A DNA stretch of 64,000 bases from CAWGMT01 sp963823675. Its GTDB lineage: Bacteria; Planctomycetota; Planctomycetia; Isosphaerales; Isosphaeraceae. A program made the position numbers and the translations under genes. The notes under the pieces were generated by a model, which was given only the letters and a program-made list of their open reading frames with translations, was not told the DNA's origin and ran no database searches. Each line of letters starts with the position of its first letter. The first letter of the stretch is position 1. Of the stretch, positions 8,658-17,352 are shown one piece after another. The stretch lies in assembly GCA_963823675.1 (NCBI GenBank), contig CAWGMT010000025.1:372001-436000 (forward strand), written 5' to 3'.

Positions 8658-9827
8658 TCAAGGCCGGAGGCTACGCGATCTCGACCGCTTGTCCCGCGGT
8701 CGTCCCTCCTGCCCTGGCGGCCGAAAATCGAATAACTCGATGGCAAACGAGCTGTCCCGCACAGCGAGCGTACGGCCGTCTGGAGAAAGGAACGGATGCA
8801 CCGCGGCTCTGACAACCCCGAGCCGTTGACCGCTGGCGACGTCAACGACGACCACTTCCTGCCGTGCGGCGGCGCTCGTCCCGATCGCCCGGCCGACGGA
8901 ATCCAGGATGGCGCCCAGCAGCGAATCCGCCCCCGAGAACCGGCCCCAAGAGGCCACGGTTCCGCCGTCGCGTGCGAGCTGCAATCCCACGGAACGAACA
9001 CCCAGCTTGTGGCAGGCGACCGTCGCGCGGTGCTTGAGAGCCGGCAGGTCCCAGATCGCGATCGACCCATTGGAGAGCCCGATTGCGAGGGTCGAGCCAT
9101 CCGGCGAGAACCCGGTGGAGGAGACGGTCGGACCGGTCGAAGAGATGACCGGGGCGGCGTGCTCGCGATCGGTCTCCAGGTTCCAGAGGATCACCGCCGT
9201 ACCGGACGGCCAGGCCATGAGCCGGCCGTCGGGCGAGACCGCCGACCCGCCGGCCCGGCTGACCAGGCTGAAACTGCGCCGCGAGAGCTCCCGGCCCGAG
9301 GCCGCATCGACATCCACGAGTTCGCCCGCGTTCGAGTTCCTGACCCCCACGACGGTGCGCACCTGTTTGCCTGCCGCCGTGAACAGAATCGCGTAAGCGC
9401 CTTCATTCGGAATCGGGAGCGTCCAAAGAGCGCGCCCGTCGTTGGCATCGCGGAGGGTGATCGCCATGGGCGAGCCAGGCCCGAAGAAGTCGATTGCAGC
9501 GAACGTCAACCCGTCTGGTGAGAACGCCGCCATTCCCGGGTGGCTGCCATCTGTCTGAGCCCAGAACGCCCGCGCCTGGCCGGTCGCCGTCTCCCAGAGC
9601 GTGACGCCGGAGGCCCCGGCAGTGGCGAAACCAGTCCCGTCCGGCGTGAATGCCAGCGGCCAGGTGTCACCTTCGCCGCGAAGAACGGCCCTTGGCGGCC
9701 AGGGCGTGCCCCGGAGCACAAGCCATCCGACCGCTCCCAGCAGCAACAGGACCGACCCGATAACCACAATTCCTGCGCGGTGAGTCATCAACGCGAGCAC
9801 CTGGGCGCCGTTTGAGCCGTCGCGCAT
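8658..9827 (-). CDS. Membrane-anchored WD40-repeat protein (copy A)
   Basis: A 389-residue protein; the start at ATG 9827 (MRDGSNGAQ) was chosen by matching its neighbour's N-terminus. One membrane helix is near residues 18-40 (GIVVIGSVLLLLGAVGWLVL). A WD40/YVTN-like propeller follows with repeated 'FSPDG' blades (FTPDGTGFATAG; AAFSPDGLTFAAID; SAVSPDGRLMAW; GFSPDGSTLAIGL). It is a paralogue of the next gene upstream, separated by 65 bases, and precedes the membrane sigma factor, so the three may form an operon. Probably an exported sensory or scaffold propeller; the ligand is unknown. Confidence 0.8.
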   Translation of the reverse strand: MRDGSNGAQVLALMTHRAGIVVIGSVLLLLGAVGWLVLRGTPWPPRAVLRGEGDTWPLAFTPDGTGFATAGASGVTLWETATGQARAFWAQTDGSHPGMAAFSPDGLTFAAIDFFGPGSPMAITLRDANDGRALWTLPIPNEGAYAILFTAAGKQVRTVVGVRNSNAGELVDVDAASGRELSRRSFSLVSRAGGSAVSPDGRLMAWPSGTAVILWNLETDREHAAPVISSTGPTVSSTGFSPDGSTLAIGLSNGSIAIWDLPALKHRATVACHKLGVRSVGLQLARDGGTVASWGRFSGADSLLGAILDSVGRAIGTSAAARQEVVVVDVASGQRLGVVRAAVHPFLSPDGRTLAVRDSSFAIELFDFRPPGQEGRPRDKRSRSRSLRP

Positions 9828-9892
9828 GCCATAAGCCCGCCGTAAGTGTCTAGGAGATGGTGCGCCCTCGGCATACGCGATCTCAGTCGGTC

Positions 9893-11125
9893 TTACCGCC
9901 GTCGTCCCTCCGGCCCAATCGCCGGGATATCGAATAGCTCGACCGTATCCAGACCATCCCAGACGGCAACACTCCGGCCGTCTCGAGAAAGGAGCGGAGG
10001 AACACAAGATGCGGCAACGGTGCCAACTTCGCGCCGTTGCCCGGTGACGATGTCAACCACGACCACCTCTCGCCGCACGGCGGAGACCGCGTATCTCGCC
10101 CGTCCCACAGATCGCAGTCCGCCGATGATAGCGCCCAGCAGCGGATCCGACCCCCGGGGCCGACTGCCCAAAGAAGCCACCGTTCTACCGTCGGGTGAGG
10201 GCTGAACGCCCACGGAAGCCGCGCCCGCTGTGTGGCAGCGAAACGTCGTGCGCCGCTTGAGAGCCGGCAGGTCCCAGATTTCGATCGACCCGTCGCTCAG
10301 CCCCGCTGCAAGGGTCGAGCCGTCGAGCGAAAACCCGACGGCGGAGACGGTCGGACCGGCCGAGGAGACGACTGGCGCGGCACGCTCGCTGTCGGTCTCC
10401 AGGTCCCAGAGGGTCACTGCTGTGCCCGAAGGCAAGGCCATGAGCCGGCCGTCGGACGAGATCGCCGACCCGCTCGGCCTTTGTTCCCCGTCGAAGCTGT
10501 ACCCGGGCATGCGGCGGTCGTCGGGCGAGAACGCCGACCCGCCGGTCCGGCTGACCGGGGCGAAGCTGTCGCGCGCAAGCTCGCGGCCCGAAGCTGCATC
10601 GACATCGACGACCTCGCCCGAGTTCGAGTTCCTGACTCCCACGATGGCACGCACCTGTTTGCCCGCCGCCGTGAAGAGGATCGCGTAACCGCCTTCATTC
10701 GGAATGGGAAGCCTCCAGCGCACGCGCCCGTCGTTGGCATCGCCGAGCGTTATGGCCATCGGCGAGCCAGGCCCGAAGAGGTCGATCGCGGCAAACGTCA
10801 GGCCGTCGGGCGAGAAGGAGAAGGCTGCCATTCCGGAGTAGCTTCCATCAGGCTGAGCCCAGAACGCCCGCGCCCGGCCGGTCGCCGTGTCCCAGAGCGT
10901 GCCGCCGAACGGCCCGCCCGTCGCGAAACCCGTTCCATCCGGCGTGAATGCCAGCGGGAACTCGGCCTTCTTGCCACGGAGCACGGCCCCCGGCGACCAG
11001 GCCGTGCCCCAGAGCGCAAGCCATCCGGCCGCCCCCAGCAGAAGGATGACCACCCCGATGATCACAATTCCTGCGCGGCCAGTCATAAACGCAATCACCC
11101 TTGCGGGTTTTGAGCCGTCGCGCAT
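9893..11125 (-). CDS. Membrane-anchored WD40-repeat protein (copy B)
   Basis: A 410-residue paralogue of the preceding gene with the same plan: a short N-terminus (MRDGSKPARVIAF), one membrane helix (~residues 18-38), then a WD40-like propeller. It differs by an insertion in mid-propeller (SPDDRRMPGYSFDGEQ). Tandem duplication is clear from blade-by-blade similarity. An in-frame ATG at 11143 would add six residues. The divergent GH172-like gene starts 211 bases upstream, so both promoters should lie in 11126-11336. Confidence 0.8.
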   Translation of the reverse strand: MRDGSKPARVIAFMTGRAGIVIIGVVILLLGAAGWLALWGTAWSPGAVLRGKKAEFPLAFTPDGTGFATGGPFGGTLWDTATGRARAFWAQPDGSYSGMAAFSFSPDGLTFAAIDLFGPGSPMAITLGDANDGRVRWRLPIPNEGGYAILFTAAGKQVRAIVGVRNSNSGEVVDVDAASGRELARDSFAPVSRTGGSAFSPDDRRMPGYSFDGEQRPSGSAISSDGRLMALPSGTAVTLWDLETDSERAAPVVSSAGPTVSAVGFSLDGSTLAAGLSDGSIEIWDLPALKRRTTFRCHTAGAASVGVQPSPDGRTVASLGSRPRGSDPLLGAIIGGLRSVGRARYAVSAVRREVVVVDIVTGQRREVGTVAASCVPPLLSRDGRSVAVWDGLDTVELFDIPAIGPEGRRR

Positions 11126-11336
11126 GCCATAACCTCGCCACACGGCTCGTCGAGAGCGTGTGCTCGCGGCAGGTCGAAGGAAATAGTCAACGATCAGGTC
11201 TCCTCACTCTGCCGCACCGACGCGTCGGACGCAAGTGGAGGTTAATGGCGACGAAGCGGTACCGGGGGTAGATTCGGGTGCGTCGAGAATGTGATTCCCT
11301 ACCACGCGATCTCGCGACTTATCGAAAGGACCGAAC

Positions 11337-12377
11337 ATGCGGCGCACTCTTTGCTGGTGGTCGCCTGCCCTGGCTGGGGCTTTGGCGGTATGGGTCTGTC
11401 AAGCAAGCTTCGATGGCCGATCCTCCGGCGCCGTGAACGGGGCACCTCCGCCTGCTCAAGGCGATCGCGCGACCGGAGCAGCCCCGGCCCCTGCGATGGA
11501 GCTCTTCGGCACAATCGGCAAGGAAGGAAAGCTCGTTCCGGGCGAAGAGACCGTTCTTTTCGAGCACCAGGGTGCGGGCACGCTCACCCACATGTGGTTC
11601 GGCGGAAACTGGCCCGGCTGGAGCGACACCCGCATCTGCGTGTACGTTGACGGCGAGAGCAAGCCCGGGATCGACATGGCGCTGTTCCTGGGCCATGGCA
11701 TCGGCTGGAGCGACGACGACGCCCCGTGGGGTACGCACCGCCTGGGCAAGACCGGCCGGCCCAGCGGGATTTACAACACATACAGAATCCCGTTCGGCCG
11801 GGGGGTCAAGGTCACGGCCAGGCTCGCCCCCCTGGTGCGCTCGACCCAGACATTCTGGTGGATCATCCGCGGGCTGACGGACTATCCGCTCGCGCTGGGC
11901 GGGATCACGCTGCCATCCTCGGCCCGCCTCCGGCTGCACCGGCGCGAGAACGTCGCACTGGCCCCGCTCGAGGAAATCGCCATCCTCGAAACCGAGCGCA
12001 AGGGCTTGGTTTACAGCGTCACAATGGCCGCGCAGAGCGGCAACTTCAATTACCTGGAGGCCTGCCTGCGGGCCTATCCCAACGGACGAAAGGACCCGGT
12101 CTGGATCTCATCGGGCACCGAGGACTACTTTCTGGGAACCTACTATTTCAACGCCGGCAAGTACCACCTCCCGGTCGCCGGCTTGACCCACATGGACCCC
12201 GACCGGCCGGGCTCAGCCTTTCGTTTCTCGGCTTATCGATTCCACGAGGATGACCCGATCCCGTTTCAGCAGGGGCTGCGGCTGACCTGGCGCAACGGCG
12301 AGGAGATCGGCGGCCACACGTTCGGCGACCCCAAGCCGACGACGCTTACGTCCTACGTGTGGGCTTACGAGTGGTGA
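11337..12377 (+). CDS. Secreted GH172 / DUF2961 family protein
   Basis: 346 residues with a signal peptide (MRRTLCWWSPALAGALAVWV) and a good ribosome site (GAAAGGA). The body matches DUF2961, now glycoside hydrolase family 172, whose studied members act on alpha-fructofuranosides or arabinofuranosides. Landmarks are LTHMWFGG near the N-terminus, KVTARLAP in the middle and the SSGTEDYFLGTYYF segment, which carries a conserved glutamate. The C-terminus ends TLTSYVWAYEW. Length is typical. It is probably a periplasmic or outer-membrane carbohydrate enzyme; the substrate cannot be predicted here. It stands alone, with a convergent FHA gene 20 bases downstream. Confidence 0.85.
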   Translation: MRRTLCWWSPALAGALAVWVCQASFDGRSSGAVNGAPPPAQGDRATGAAPAPAMELFGTIGKEGKLVPGEETVLFEHQGAGTLTHMWFGGNWPGWSDTRICVYVDGESKPGIDMALFLGHGIGWSDDDAPWGTHRLGKTGRPSGIYNTYRIPFGRGVKVTARLAPLVRSTQTFWWIIRGLTDYPLALGGITLPSSARLRLHRRENVALAPLEEIAILETERKGLVYSVTMAAQSGNFNYLEACLRAYPNGRKDPVWISSGTEDYFLGTYYFNAGKYHLPVAGLTHMDPDRPGSAFRFSAYRFHEDDPIPFQQGLRLTWRNGEEIGGHTFGDPKPTTLTSYVWAYEW

Positions 12378-12396
12378 GCGCGGCGATCGATTTTTC

Positions 12397-12810
12397 TCAG
12401 TTTCGACTGATAAACACAATCCTGCTGTTCGGAGAGAGCAAGTCGCTGGGATCCGGGCGCCGGGGAATGGCCTGGTCGCCATCCGGCTCATCCTCCACAC
12501 GATAGCGGACGTGTGCGATCGAGAGCTCGTCTCCCGGCTGTAACCGCCCGACTTCGACGCACTGGCCATTGATCCGGATTCCGTTCGTACTGCCAAGGTC
12601 GCGAACCACGACTTCACCGCTCTCGCAGCTCAAGCAGCAGTGATGGCGCGATACGCGCAGTGAGTCGAGGCGGGCATCACAGGCAGGATGCCGGCCTACG
12701 ACCACGACGGCACGGTCCAGCGAGATGTCCGAACCGTCATCCAGGGCTTTAAGTCTTGTGGGCACAGGAGAGCTCGCTTTCGTTCGCCGAGGCGATCTGA
12801 GCATACTCAT
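12397..12810 (-). CDS. FHA-domain protein
   Basis: A 137-residue protein that is essentially one forkhead-associated domain (residues ~30-115). It has the phosphothreonine-binding landmarks: GRHPACD, then SRHHC (conserved Ser-Arg-His), then DLGSTNGIRING. The family binds phosphothreonine peptides, usually targets of Ser/Thr kinases, which planctomycetes possess in quantity. No kinase gene is adjacent. Convergent with the GH172 gene and divergent from ygiQ. Confidence 0.85.
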   Translation of the reverse strand: MSMLRSPRRTKASSPVPTRLKALDDGSDISLDRAVVVVGRHPACDARLDSLRVSRHHCCLSCESGEVVVRDLGSTNGIRINGQCVEVGRLQPGDELSIAHVRYRVEDEPDGDQAIPRRPDPSDLLSPNSRIVFISRN

Positions 12811-12913
12811 TCACGGGCAGAGAAGATAGAATAGAACTCAAAGTTGCATCAAAATCAAGGGACGCGACTGAATCGCATTGCCAACGATTCAAGCACAGAC
12901 GAACGATTTGCCC

Positions 12914-14992
12914 ATGACCGCCCCCTGCCCTCCATCCGTTTCGACCTCCAACCTGGCGCCGACCATGCTCCCGGTGTTGCCGGTGGTGGCGCCCGAGCTT
13001 CCTCATCTGCCCGCCAGCCGCGGCGAGATGGAAGCCCGTGGCTGGGATTACGTCGACGTCGTCTTCGTCACCGGAGACGCCTATGTCGACCACCCCGCGT
13101 TTGCCATGGGGATCTTGAGCCGGGTGCTGGAAGCCGCTGGATTTCGGGTCGCGGTCTTGAGCCAGCCCGACTGGAAGAGCGCCCTGCCCTGGCGGCAGTT
13201 CGGGCCGCCGCGGCTCTTTTTCGGTATCAGCGCCGGCAACATGGACAGCATGATCAACCACTACACGGCCAACAAGAAGGTTCGCAACGACGATGCGTAT
13301 TCGCCCGGCGGCCGGATCGGTCTGCGGCCCGACCGCGCCACGATTCCCTATTGCCAGCGCGCCCGCGAAGCGTTTCCCGGCGTACCGGTCATCGCGGGCG
13401 GCGTCGAGGCCTCGCTGCGGCGGCTGGCCCACTATGATTACTGGAGCGAGACCGTGCGCCGGGCGATCATGCTCGACGCCAAGGCCGACCTCGTCGTCTT
13501 CGGCATGGCCGAGCAGCAGATCGTGACGATCGCGCGCCGCCTGGCCGCCGGCGAAACGGTCAAACAACTCAGAGACATGCGCGGCGTGGCCTACGCGCTC
13601 GGGGCCAGTGAATCGAAGTCGTTTCCCGAAAGTGCGCTCGTTCTGCCTTCCTACGAGGAGGTCAAGACCGACAAGCTCAAGTTCGCGCGCGCCACCAAGG
13701 TCATCCACCAGGAGACCAACCCCTTGAATGCCAAAACCCTGGTGCAATATCACGAGCGCCAGGCGGTCGTTTGCAATCCTCCGCCGTTGCCCATCAGCCA
13801 GGACGACATGGACCGGATCTATGGGCTGCCCTATACCCGCAAGCCGCACCCGATGTACCAGGGCAAGCGAATTCCCGCCTACGAGGTCGTCAAGGACTCG
13901 GTGACGATGATGCGGGGTTGTTTCGGCGGCTGCACGTTCTGCTCGATCACCGCGCATCAGGGGCGGATCATTCAGTCGCGATCGCAGGAATCGGTTCTTG
14001 ACGAGTTAAAGCGGATGGGGCAGGATCCCGCCTTTTCCGGAGTGGTTTCGGACCTGGGCGGCCCGACCGCCAACATGTACCAGATGCGCTGCCTGAAGCC
14101 CGAGGTCGAAGCGATCTGCAAGCGGCTCTCGTGCGTTCATCCCAAGGTCTGCAAGCTGCTGGGAACCGACCACGGGCCCCTGGTCGAGTTGATGCGCAAG
14201 AGCCGCGACGTGCCCGGCATCGAAAAAGTCCTGGTCGCATCGGGAATCCGGATGGACCTGGCCCAGAAGTCGCCTGAGTACATGGCGGAACTGGTCGAGC
14301 ATCACGTCGGCGGGCACCTCAAAGTGGCTCCCGAGCATACCGACGCGAATGTGCTGCGGCTGATGAAGAAGCCGGACGCAGGGGATTTCCAGAATTTCGC
14401 GCAAGCCTTTCGGCAGGCGAGCAAGAAGGCGGGCAAGAAGCAATACCTGGTGCCCTATTTCATCGCGTCGCATCCCGGCAGCGAACTGGGCGCCATGATC
14501 GACTTGGCCATCTTCCTCAAGCGGCACGGCTACCGGCCCGACCAGGTGCAGGATTTCATTCCGGCTCCCTTCGATATCGCAACGTGCATGTTCTATACGG
14601 GTATCGATCCCTTTACGGGAGACGAGGTATGCGTCGCAAAGGGATTGCGCGACCGCAAGCTTCAGCGGGCGCTCATGCAGTTCTTCAAGCCCGAGAACTA
14701 CTTCATGGTGAGGGAAGCTTTGCTCAAGGCGGGGCGAGCAGACCTGATCGGCTCGGGCTGCGACTGCCTGATCCCTGCCCATCCGCCGCGTGGAGCGATC
14801 GAGGCGCGGAGGCGACAGGCGAACGGGACAGCCGACGGCGACCATTACCATTCGATCGCCAACCCAGCGAAGGGCGAGCCGGTCGGCGAGCGCGGCTTGC
14901 CGAATCAGGGCTACCGGCCCGGGCGAAAGACGGCGCGGCGTCAGGACAAGAAGCGCGAACGGAATGGCGGCCAATCAAGTGCCCGACCGTAG
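12914..14992 (+). CDS. ygiQ: YgiQ family radical-SAM protein
   Basis: A 692-residue protein from ATG 12914; a TTG at 12878 is a weaker alternative. It has the N-terminal YgiQ region (VDVVFVTGDAYVDHPAFAMG) and then the radical SAM cysteine motif CFGGCTFC in MMRGCFGGCTFCSITAHQG (CxxxCxxC, ligating a 4Fe-4S cluster with S-adenosylmethionine). The TIM-barrel core includes HLKVAPEH, and the C-terminal region includes DIATCMFYTGIDPFTG. The basic, glycine-rich tail (residues ~620-692) is normal for the family. The reaction of YgiQ proteins is not established. Its 3' end is echoed, in decayed form, three times downstream (16,037-17,235). Confidence 0.9.
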   Translation: MTAPCPPSVSTSNLAPTMLPVLPVVAPELPHLPASRGEMEARGWDYVDVVFVTGDAYVDHPAFAMGILSRVLEAAGFRVAVLSQPDWKSALPWRQFGPPRLFFGISAGNMDSMINHYTANKKVRNDDAYSPGGRIGLRPDRATIPYCQRAREAFPGVPVIAGGVEASLRRLAHYDYWSETVRRAIMLDAKADLVVFGMAEQQIVTIARRLAAGETVKQLRDMRGVAYALGASESKSFPESALVLPSYEEVKTDKLKFARATKVIHQETNPLNAKTLVQYHERQAVVCNPPPLPISQDDMDRIYGLPYTRKPHPMYQGKRIPAYEVVKDSVTMMRGCFGGCTFCSITAHQGRIIQSRSQESVLDELKRMGQDPAFSGVVSDLGGPTANMYQMRCLKPEVEAICKRLSCVHPKVCKLLGTDHGPLVELMRKSRDVPGIEKVLVASGIRMDLAQKSPEYMAELVEHHVGGHLKVAPEHTDANVLRLMKKPDAGDFQNFAQAFRQASKKAGKKQYLVPYFIASHPGSELGAMIDLAIFLKRHGYRPDQVQDFIPAPFDIATCMFYTGIDPFTGDEVCVAKGLRDRKLQRALMQFFKPENYFMVREALLKAGRADLIGSGCDCLIPAHPPRGAIEARRRQANGTADGDHYHSIANPAKGEPVGERGLPNQGYRPGRKTARRQDKKRERNGGQSSARP

Positions 14993-15040
14993 TCAGCGTG
15001 CGAACACGGATTGAAGGCGAAGCGGAGTTCAAAGAGGACA

Positions 15041-16037
15041 ATGGCAGCCATGACTCAAAAAGCTCGAACAACACTCGAGAATCTGCGGCTGGCACTTCAC
15101 GGGGTGTCTTCTCCGTTTTCATGCGAGGGAACCTTCGTTCCTGACAAACCCGTGACCCTTGTCTTCAAGGACCGAACCAGGCTCGAAGTCAACCGTGCCA
15201 AGAGTGCGTTTGACCAGAAAAGAGAAACCGAACCAACTTCATTGGGCGGCGTATTTCGGCGATGTGGATCATCAGATTGAGAGAGTCTGGAGCGGAGCAC
15301 GCGTCACCTTAACCTATCTTCTGCGGCGCGGCGCGGACAGTGCGCCGTCACGCGATGCCGCCCGCGAGGATCTGGCCCCACGCGTTGAAGAAGCATGGCG
15401 TGCCTTGCTTTCGGATCAGAAGTTCCTTCCGAACGGCGGAACCCTCGCCTACCCCTGTTGCCATCTCTATCATCAAGACGCGCGTTTCCAGCAAGAGCCA
15501 AGCCCGATCACGCAGCAATCGGTGACTTTGCTCAAGGGACGCGATCACTTGACAGCAGCCACTGCACCTCAAGCCGGATTGGAAGTCACATTCAACCCAT
15601 ACATGTTCGAAAACTGCGCTGATGAAACCTGGCAGCTTGATCGTTTTCCTACGCGCGATGAAAAAGCAAGACTTGGTTCACAGATGGATTCCACGGATCT
15701 CGAGAACGTCTTACCCATTCGAGCAAGCTCCGAGAAGGAAGGCGACTTCGGGATCACTTGGGTCGAGCCTCCTCCGACGTCCGATAAAACTTCGTGGCAA
15801 TCCGAAAAGAATGATGCTTCGGAGTTGCCGGCGGCAGCGCATCTTCACTCGTGCGAGTATTGTCCGTGGGGCAATTTCGGAAACGAGGGGTCCGAAATCG
15901 ATCTCTACACGTATGCGGCGCTGCACGTGGAGATTCCCGCGTATGGTCAGGGCCTTCGTCGAGCGAATGAACCATCGAGCGGTACTCCGGTCAAACGCGA
16001 GCGACCCGTTCGCAAGCGCAACGCAAACCAAGATTGA
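15041..16037 (+). pseudogene. Broken 2OG-Fe(II) oxygenase-like gene
   Basis: Two frames are needed. From ATG 15041 (MAAMTQKARTTLENLRLAL) the reading runs to about 15,225, then must shift to the frame giving QLHWAAYFGDVDHQIERV and SGARVTLTYLL and on to 16037. That second motif matches the 'D..H...V.SG.R..L.Y.L' strand of prolyl-4-hydroxylase-like 2OG-Fe(II) oxygenases, where the His binds iron and the Arg binds 2-oxoglutarate. The upstream HxD half of the iron site is not visible, so besides the shift there is probably a deletion. A low-GC, uneven codon pattern relative to neighbours hints at transfer. Not expected to be functional. Confidence 0.6.
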
Positions 16038-16262
16038 TCGAAAACGGGTGCGGTTGCCTGATCCCGGCTCATCCGGCGCGTAAAGCGATCGAGGCGCGGA
16101 GGCGACACGCGAATGAGAAACCCGACGGCGACCATTACCATTCCAGCGCCAACCCAGCAAAGAGCGAGCCGGTCGGCGAGCGCGGCTTGCTGAAGCAGGG
16201 CTACCGACCGGGGCGGAGGACCGCAGATAGCACGGCAGCCGCCTCGGCTGGCCAGCTCCGCA
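16037..16262 (+). pseudogene. Duplicate of the ygiQ 3' terminus (echo 1)
   Basis: In frame, this reads GCGCLIPAHPARKAIEARRR and on through ADGDHYH-like (PDGDHYHSSANPAKSEP) and VGERGLLKQGYRPGRRTA. It parallels the last ~75 codons of ygiQ (GCDCLIPAHPPRGAIEARRR ... VGERGLPNQGYRPGRKTA) with scattered substitutions. There is no start or family core, so it is a dead fragment left by duplication. Confidence 0.85.
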
Positions 16263-16273
16263 GCAGCGCAAGG

Positions 16274-16474
16274 TTAGGCGGTCTGCTTGCGGGCGAGCAG
16301 CGCGCGAATCTCCGGGACCAGGTCCGTCGGCACCGACATCAGCGTCATCCCCTCCGCCTCCCAGGCCGCCTCGATCTCGGCGGCCCGCTCGTCGTCGTCC
16401 TGCGAGTCGTAGTGCTCGATCACCTCGCGAATCCGTGCCTCGTCCCAGCCGGGCCGAAATTTCTGATCGTTCAT
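16274..16474 (-). CDS. Small antitoxin-like protein
   Basis: 66 residues from ATG 16474 (MNDQKFRPGWDEARIREVIE), acidic, ending LLARKQTA. The sequence type (an N-terminal W..ARI.EVI.HYD pattern, then EAAWEAEG) is typical of short antitoxins in plant-associated and planctomycete genomes. Its ATG overlaps the TGA of an upstream open frame ending ITAYELTGKAKRAYRRRRRR, the kind of basic C-terminus seen in DUF4258/BrnT-like toxins, but that frame is cut off within about 90 bases. So the antitoxin survives while its toxin is reduced to a stub. Confidence 0.55.
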   Translation of the reverse strand: MNDQKFRPGWDEARIREVIEHYDSQDDDERAAEIEAAWEAEGMTLMSVPTDLVPEIRALLARKQTA

Positions 16475-16565
16475 CGCGGTTTCCTCCGTCGTCGCCGGCG
16501 ATATGCCCTCTTGGCCTTGCCGGTCAGCTCGTAGGCGGTGATTCTCGTCGTCGCACTTCGTGAGG
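16475..16565 (-). pseudogene. C-terminal stub of a toxin-like gene
   Basis: The minus-strand frame ending at the TGA that overlaps ATG 16474 reads TRITAYELTGKAKRAY then a run of arginines and KPR. This resembles the C-terminus of a small RelE/BrnT-like or DUF4258 toxin. Nothing upstream continues it; the neighbouring DNA belongs to a ygiQ echo. Family assignment is tentative. Confidence 0.4.
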
Positions 16566-16624
16566 GCCGTCGCAAGCGGTGTCCTCTCCTTCGCCGCTTT
16601 ACTGGTCGCACGGCGCCCTACCGC

Positions 16625-16776
16625 ACGCCGCGGGTGGTATCCCTCTTCCTCGTGATGCGATCTCCGGATATCCAGATCTTGATGCGGATGGCCAGCGATA
16701 TCGCAACCTGCGTGTTCTGCACCGGACGCAACCCGTTCGCCGGCCAGGAAGTGCAGAGTCCGGCCGAGCCGCGGCA
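16625..16776 (+). pseudogene. Decayed ygiQ 3' fragment (echo 2)
   Basis: A short frame reads SDIATCVFCTGRNPFAGQEV, matching ygiQ's FDIATCMFYTGIDPFTGDEV. The preceding ~60 bases (from TCTTCCTCGTG) correspond to the ygiQ segment encoding IFLKRHGYRPD. The match stops at the MITE-like repeat starting near 16,779. Confidence 0.7.
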
Positions 16777-16778
16777 CT

Positions 16779-16858
16779 TGTTTAACCCGGAGCCGACGGC
16801 GACGGTGTTCGCTGCTTCAGTCAACACCGTCACCGTCGCAGATGGCTCCGGGTTAACA
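16779..16858. repeat. MITE-like inverted repeat, copy 1
   Basis: An ~80-base element with complementary ends: GTTTAACCCGGAGCC on the left and GGCTCCGGGTTAAC on the right. It has a second, inner complementary pair around ACGGTG...CACCGT. The same element type occurs at 54,274-54,356. It has no coding capacity and interrupts a minus-strand gene whose frame runs into it. Confidence 0.75.
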
Positions 16859-17000
16859 TGCCCACCCCGTCCCGCACGGCGAGCGCGTCCGGATGATCCA
16901 CTTCCAGCCGGTCGCCGTTGACCAGCGACACCGTGAATGGACGGAACGGCGCCCGGTGCTTGAAGGTGCGAATCGTGGCATCGAAGGTCTCGCGGTCCAT
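16830..17000 (-). pseudogene. N-terminal fragment of a small protein, truncated by the inverted repeat
   Basis: From ATG 17000 the reading is MDRETFDATIRTFKHRAPFR then PFTVSLVNGDRLEVDHPDAL and AVRDGVGM, a recognisable short planctomycete protein type (~80-100 residues expected). After ~48 residues the frame enters the MITE-like element and stops at 16830. The element appears to have inserted into, or replaced, the 3' half. Function unknown. Confidence 0.6.
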
Positions 17001-17084
17001 GGCGAGGGTCTCCGGATTGTGGTCGGGTGATCAACTGTACTGTAGCCGAGATCATCCGAACGGGCAACCGACCGCTGGCGATCT

Positions 17085-17235
17085 CCCCATCTTCCTCGTG
17101 GTGCGGTCTCCGGATATACTGGCGTTTATGCGGATGGCCACTAATATTGCAACTTCCATGGATTACATGGGCATCGATCCGTTCACCGGTGAGGAAGTGT
17201 TCCCAGACCGGCACCTGCGTGACCGTAAGACGCTG
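17085..17235 (+). pseudogene. Decayed ygiQ 3' fragment (echo 3)
   Basis: A short frame reads IFLVVRSPDILAF, then NIATSMDYMGIDPFTGEEVF and HLRDRKTLGRNA. This follows ygiQ's IFLKRHGYRPD ... DIATCMFYTGIDPFTGDEVC ... GLRDRKLQRA in order. Echo 2 shares its divergent 5' part (VVRSPDI versus VMRSPDI), so echoes 2 and 3 probably come from one already diverged copy. Confidence 0.7.
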
Positions 17236-17352
17236 GGCCGAAATGCGTGTCGGCTTTCGCTCCGCGAAAGCATGTTTCGTCGCGGAGCGAAGGGCGACCG
17301 TTCCGGTCACTCATTGTTGCGCAGTTCCTAAACCTCAACTGCGCCGGCCCCC

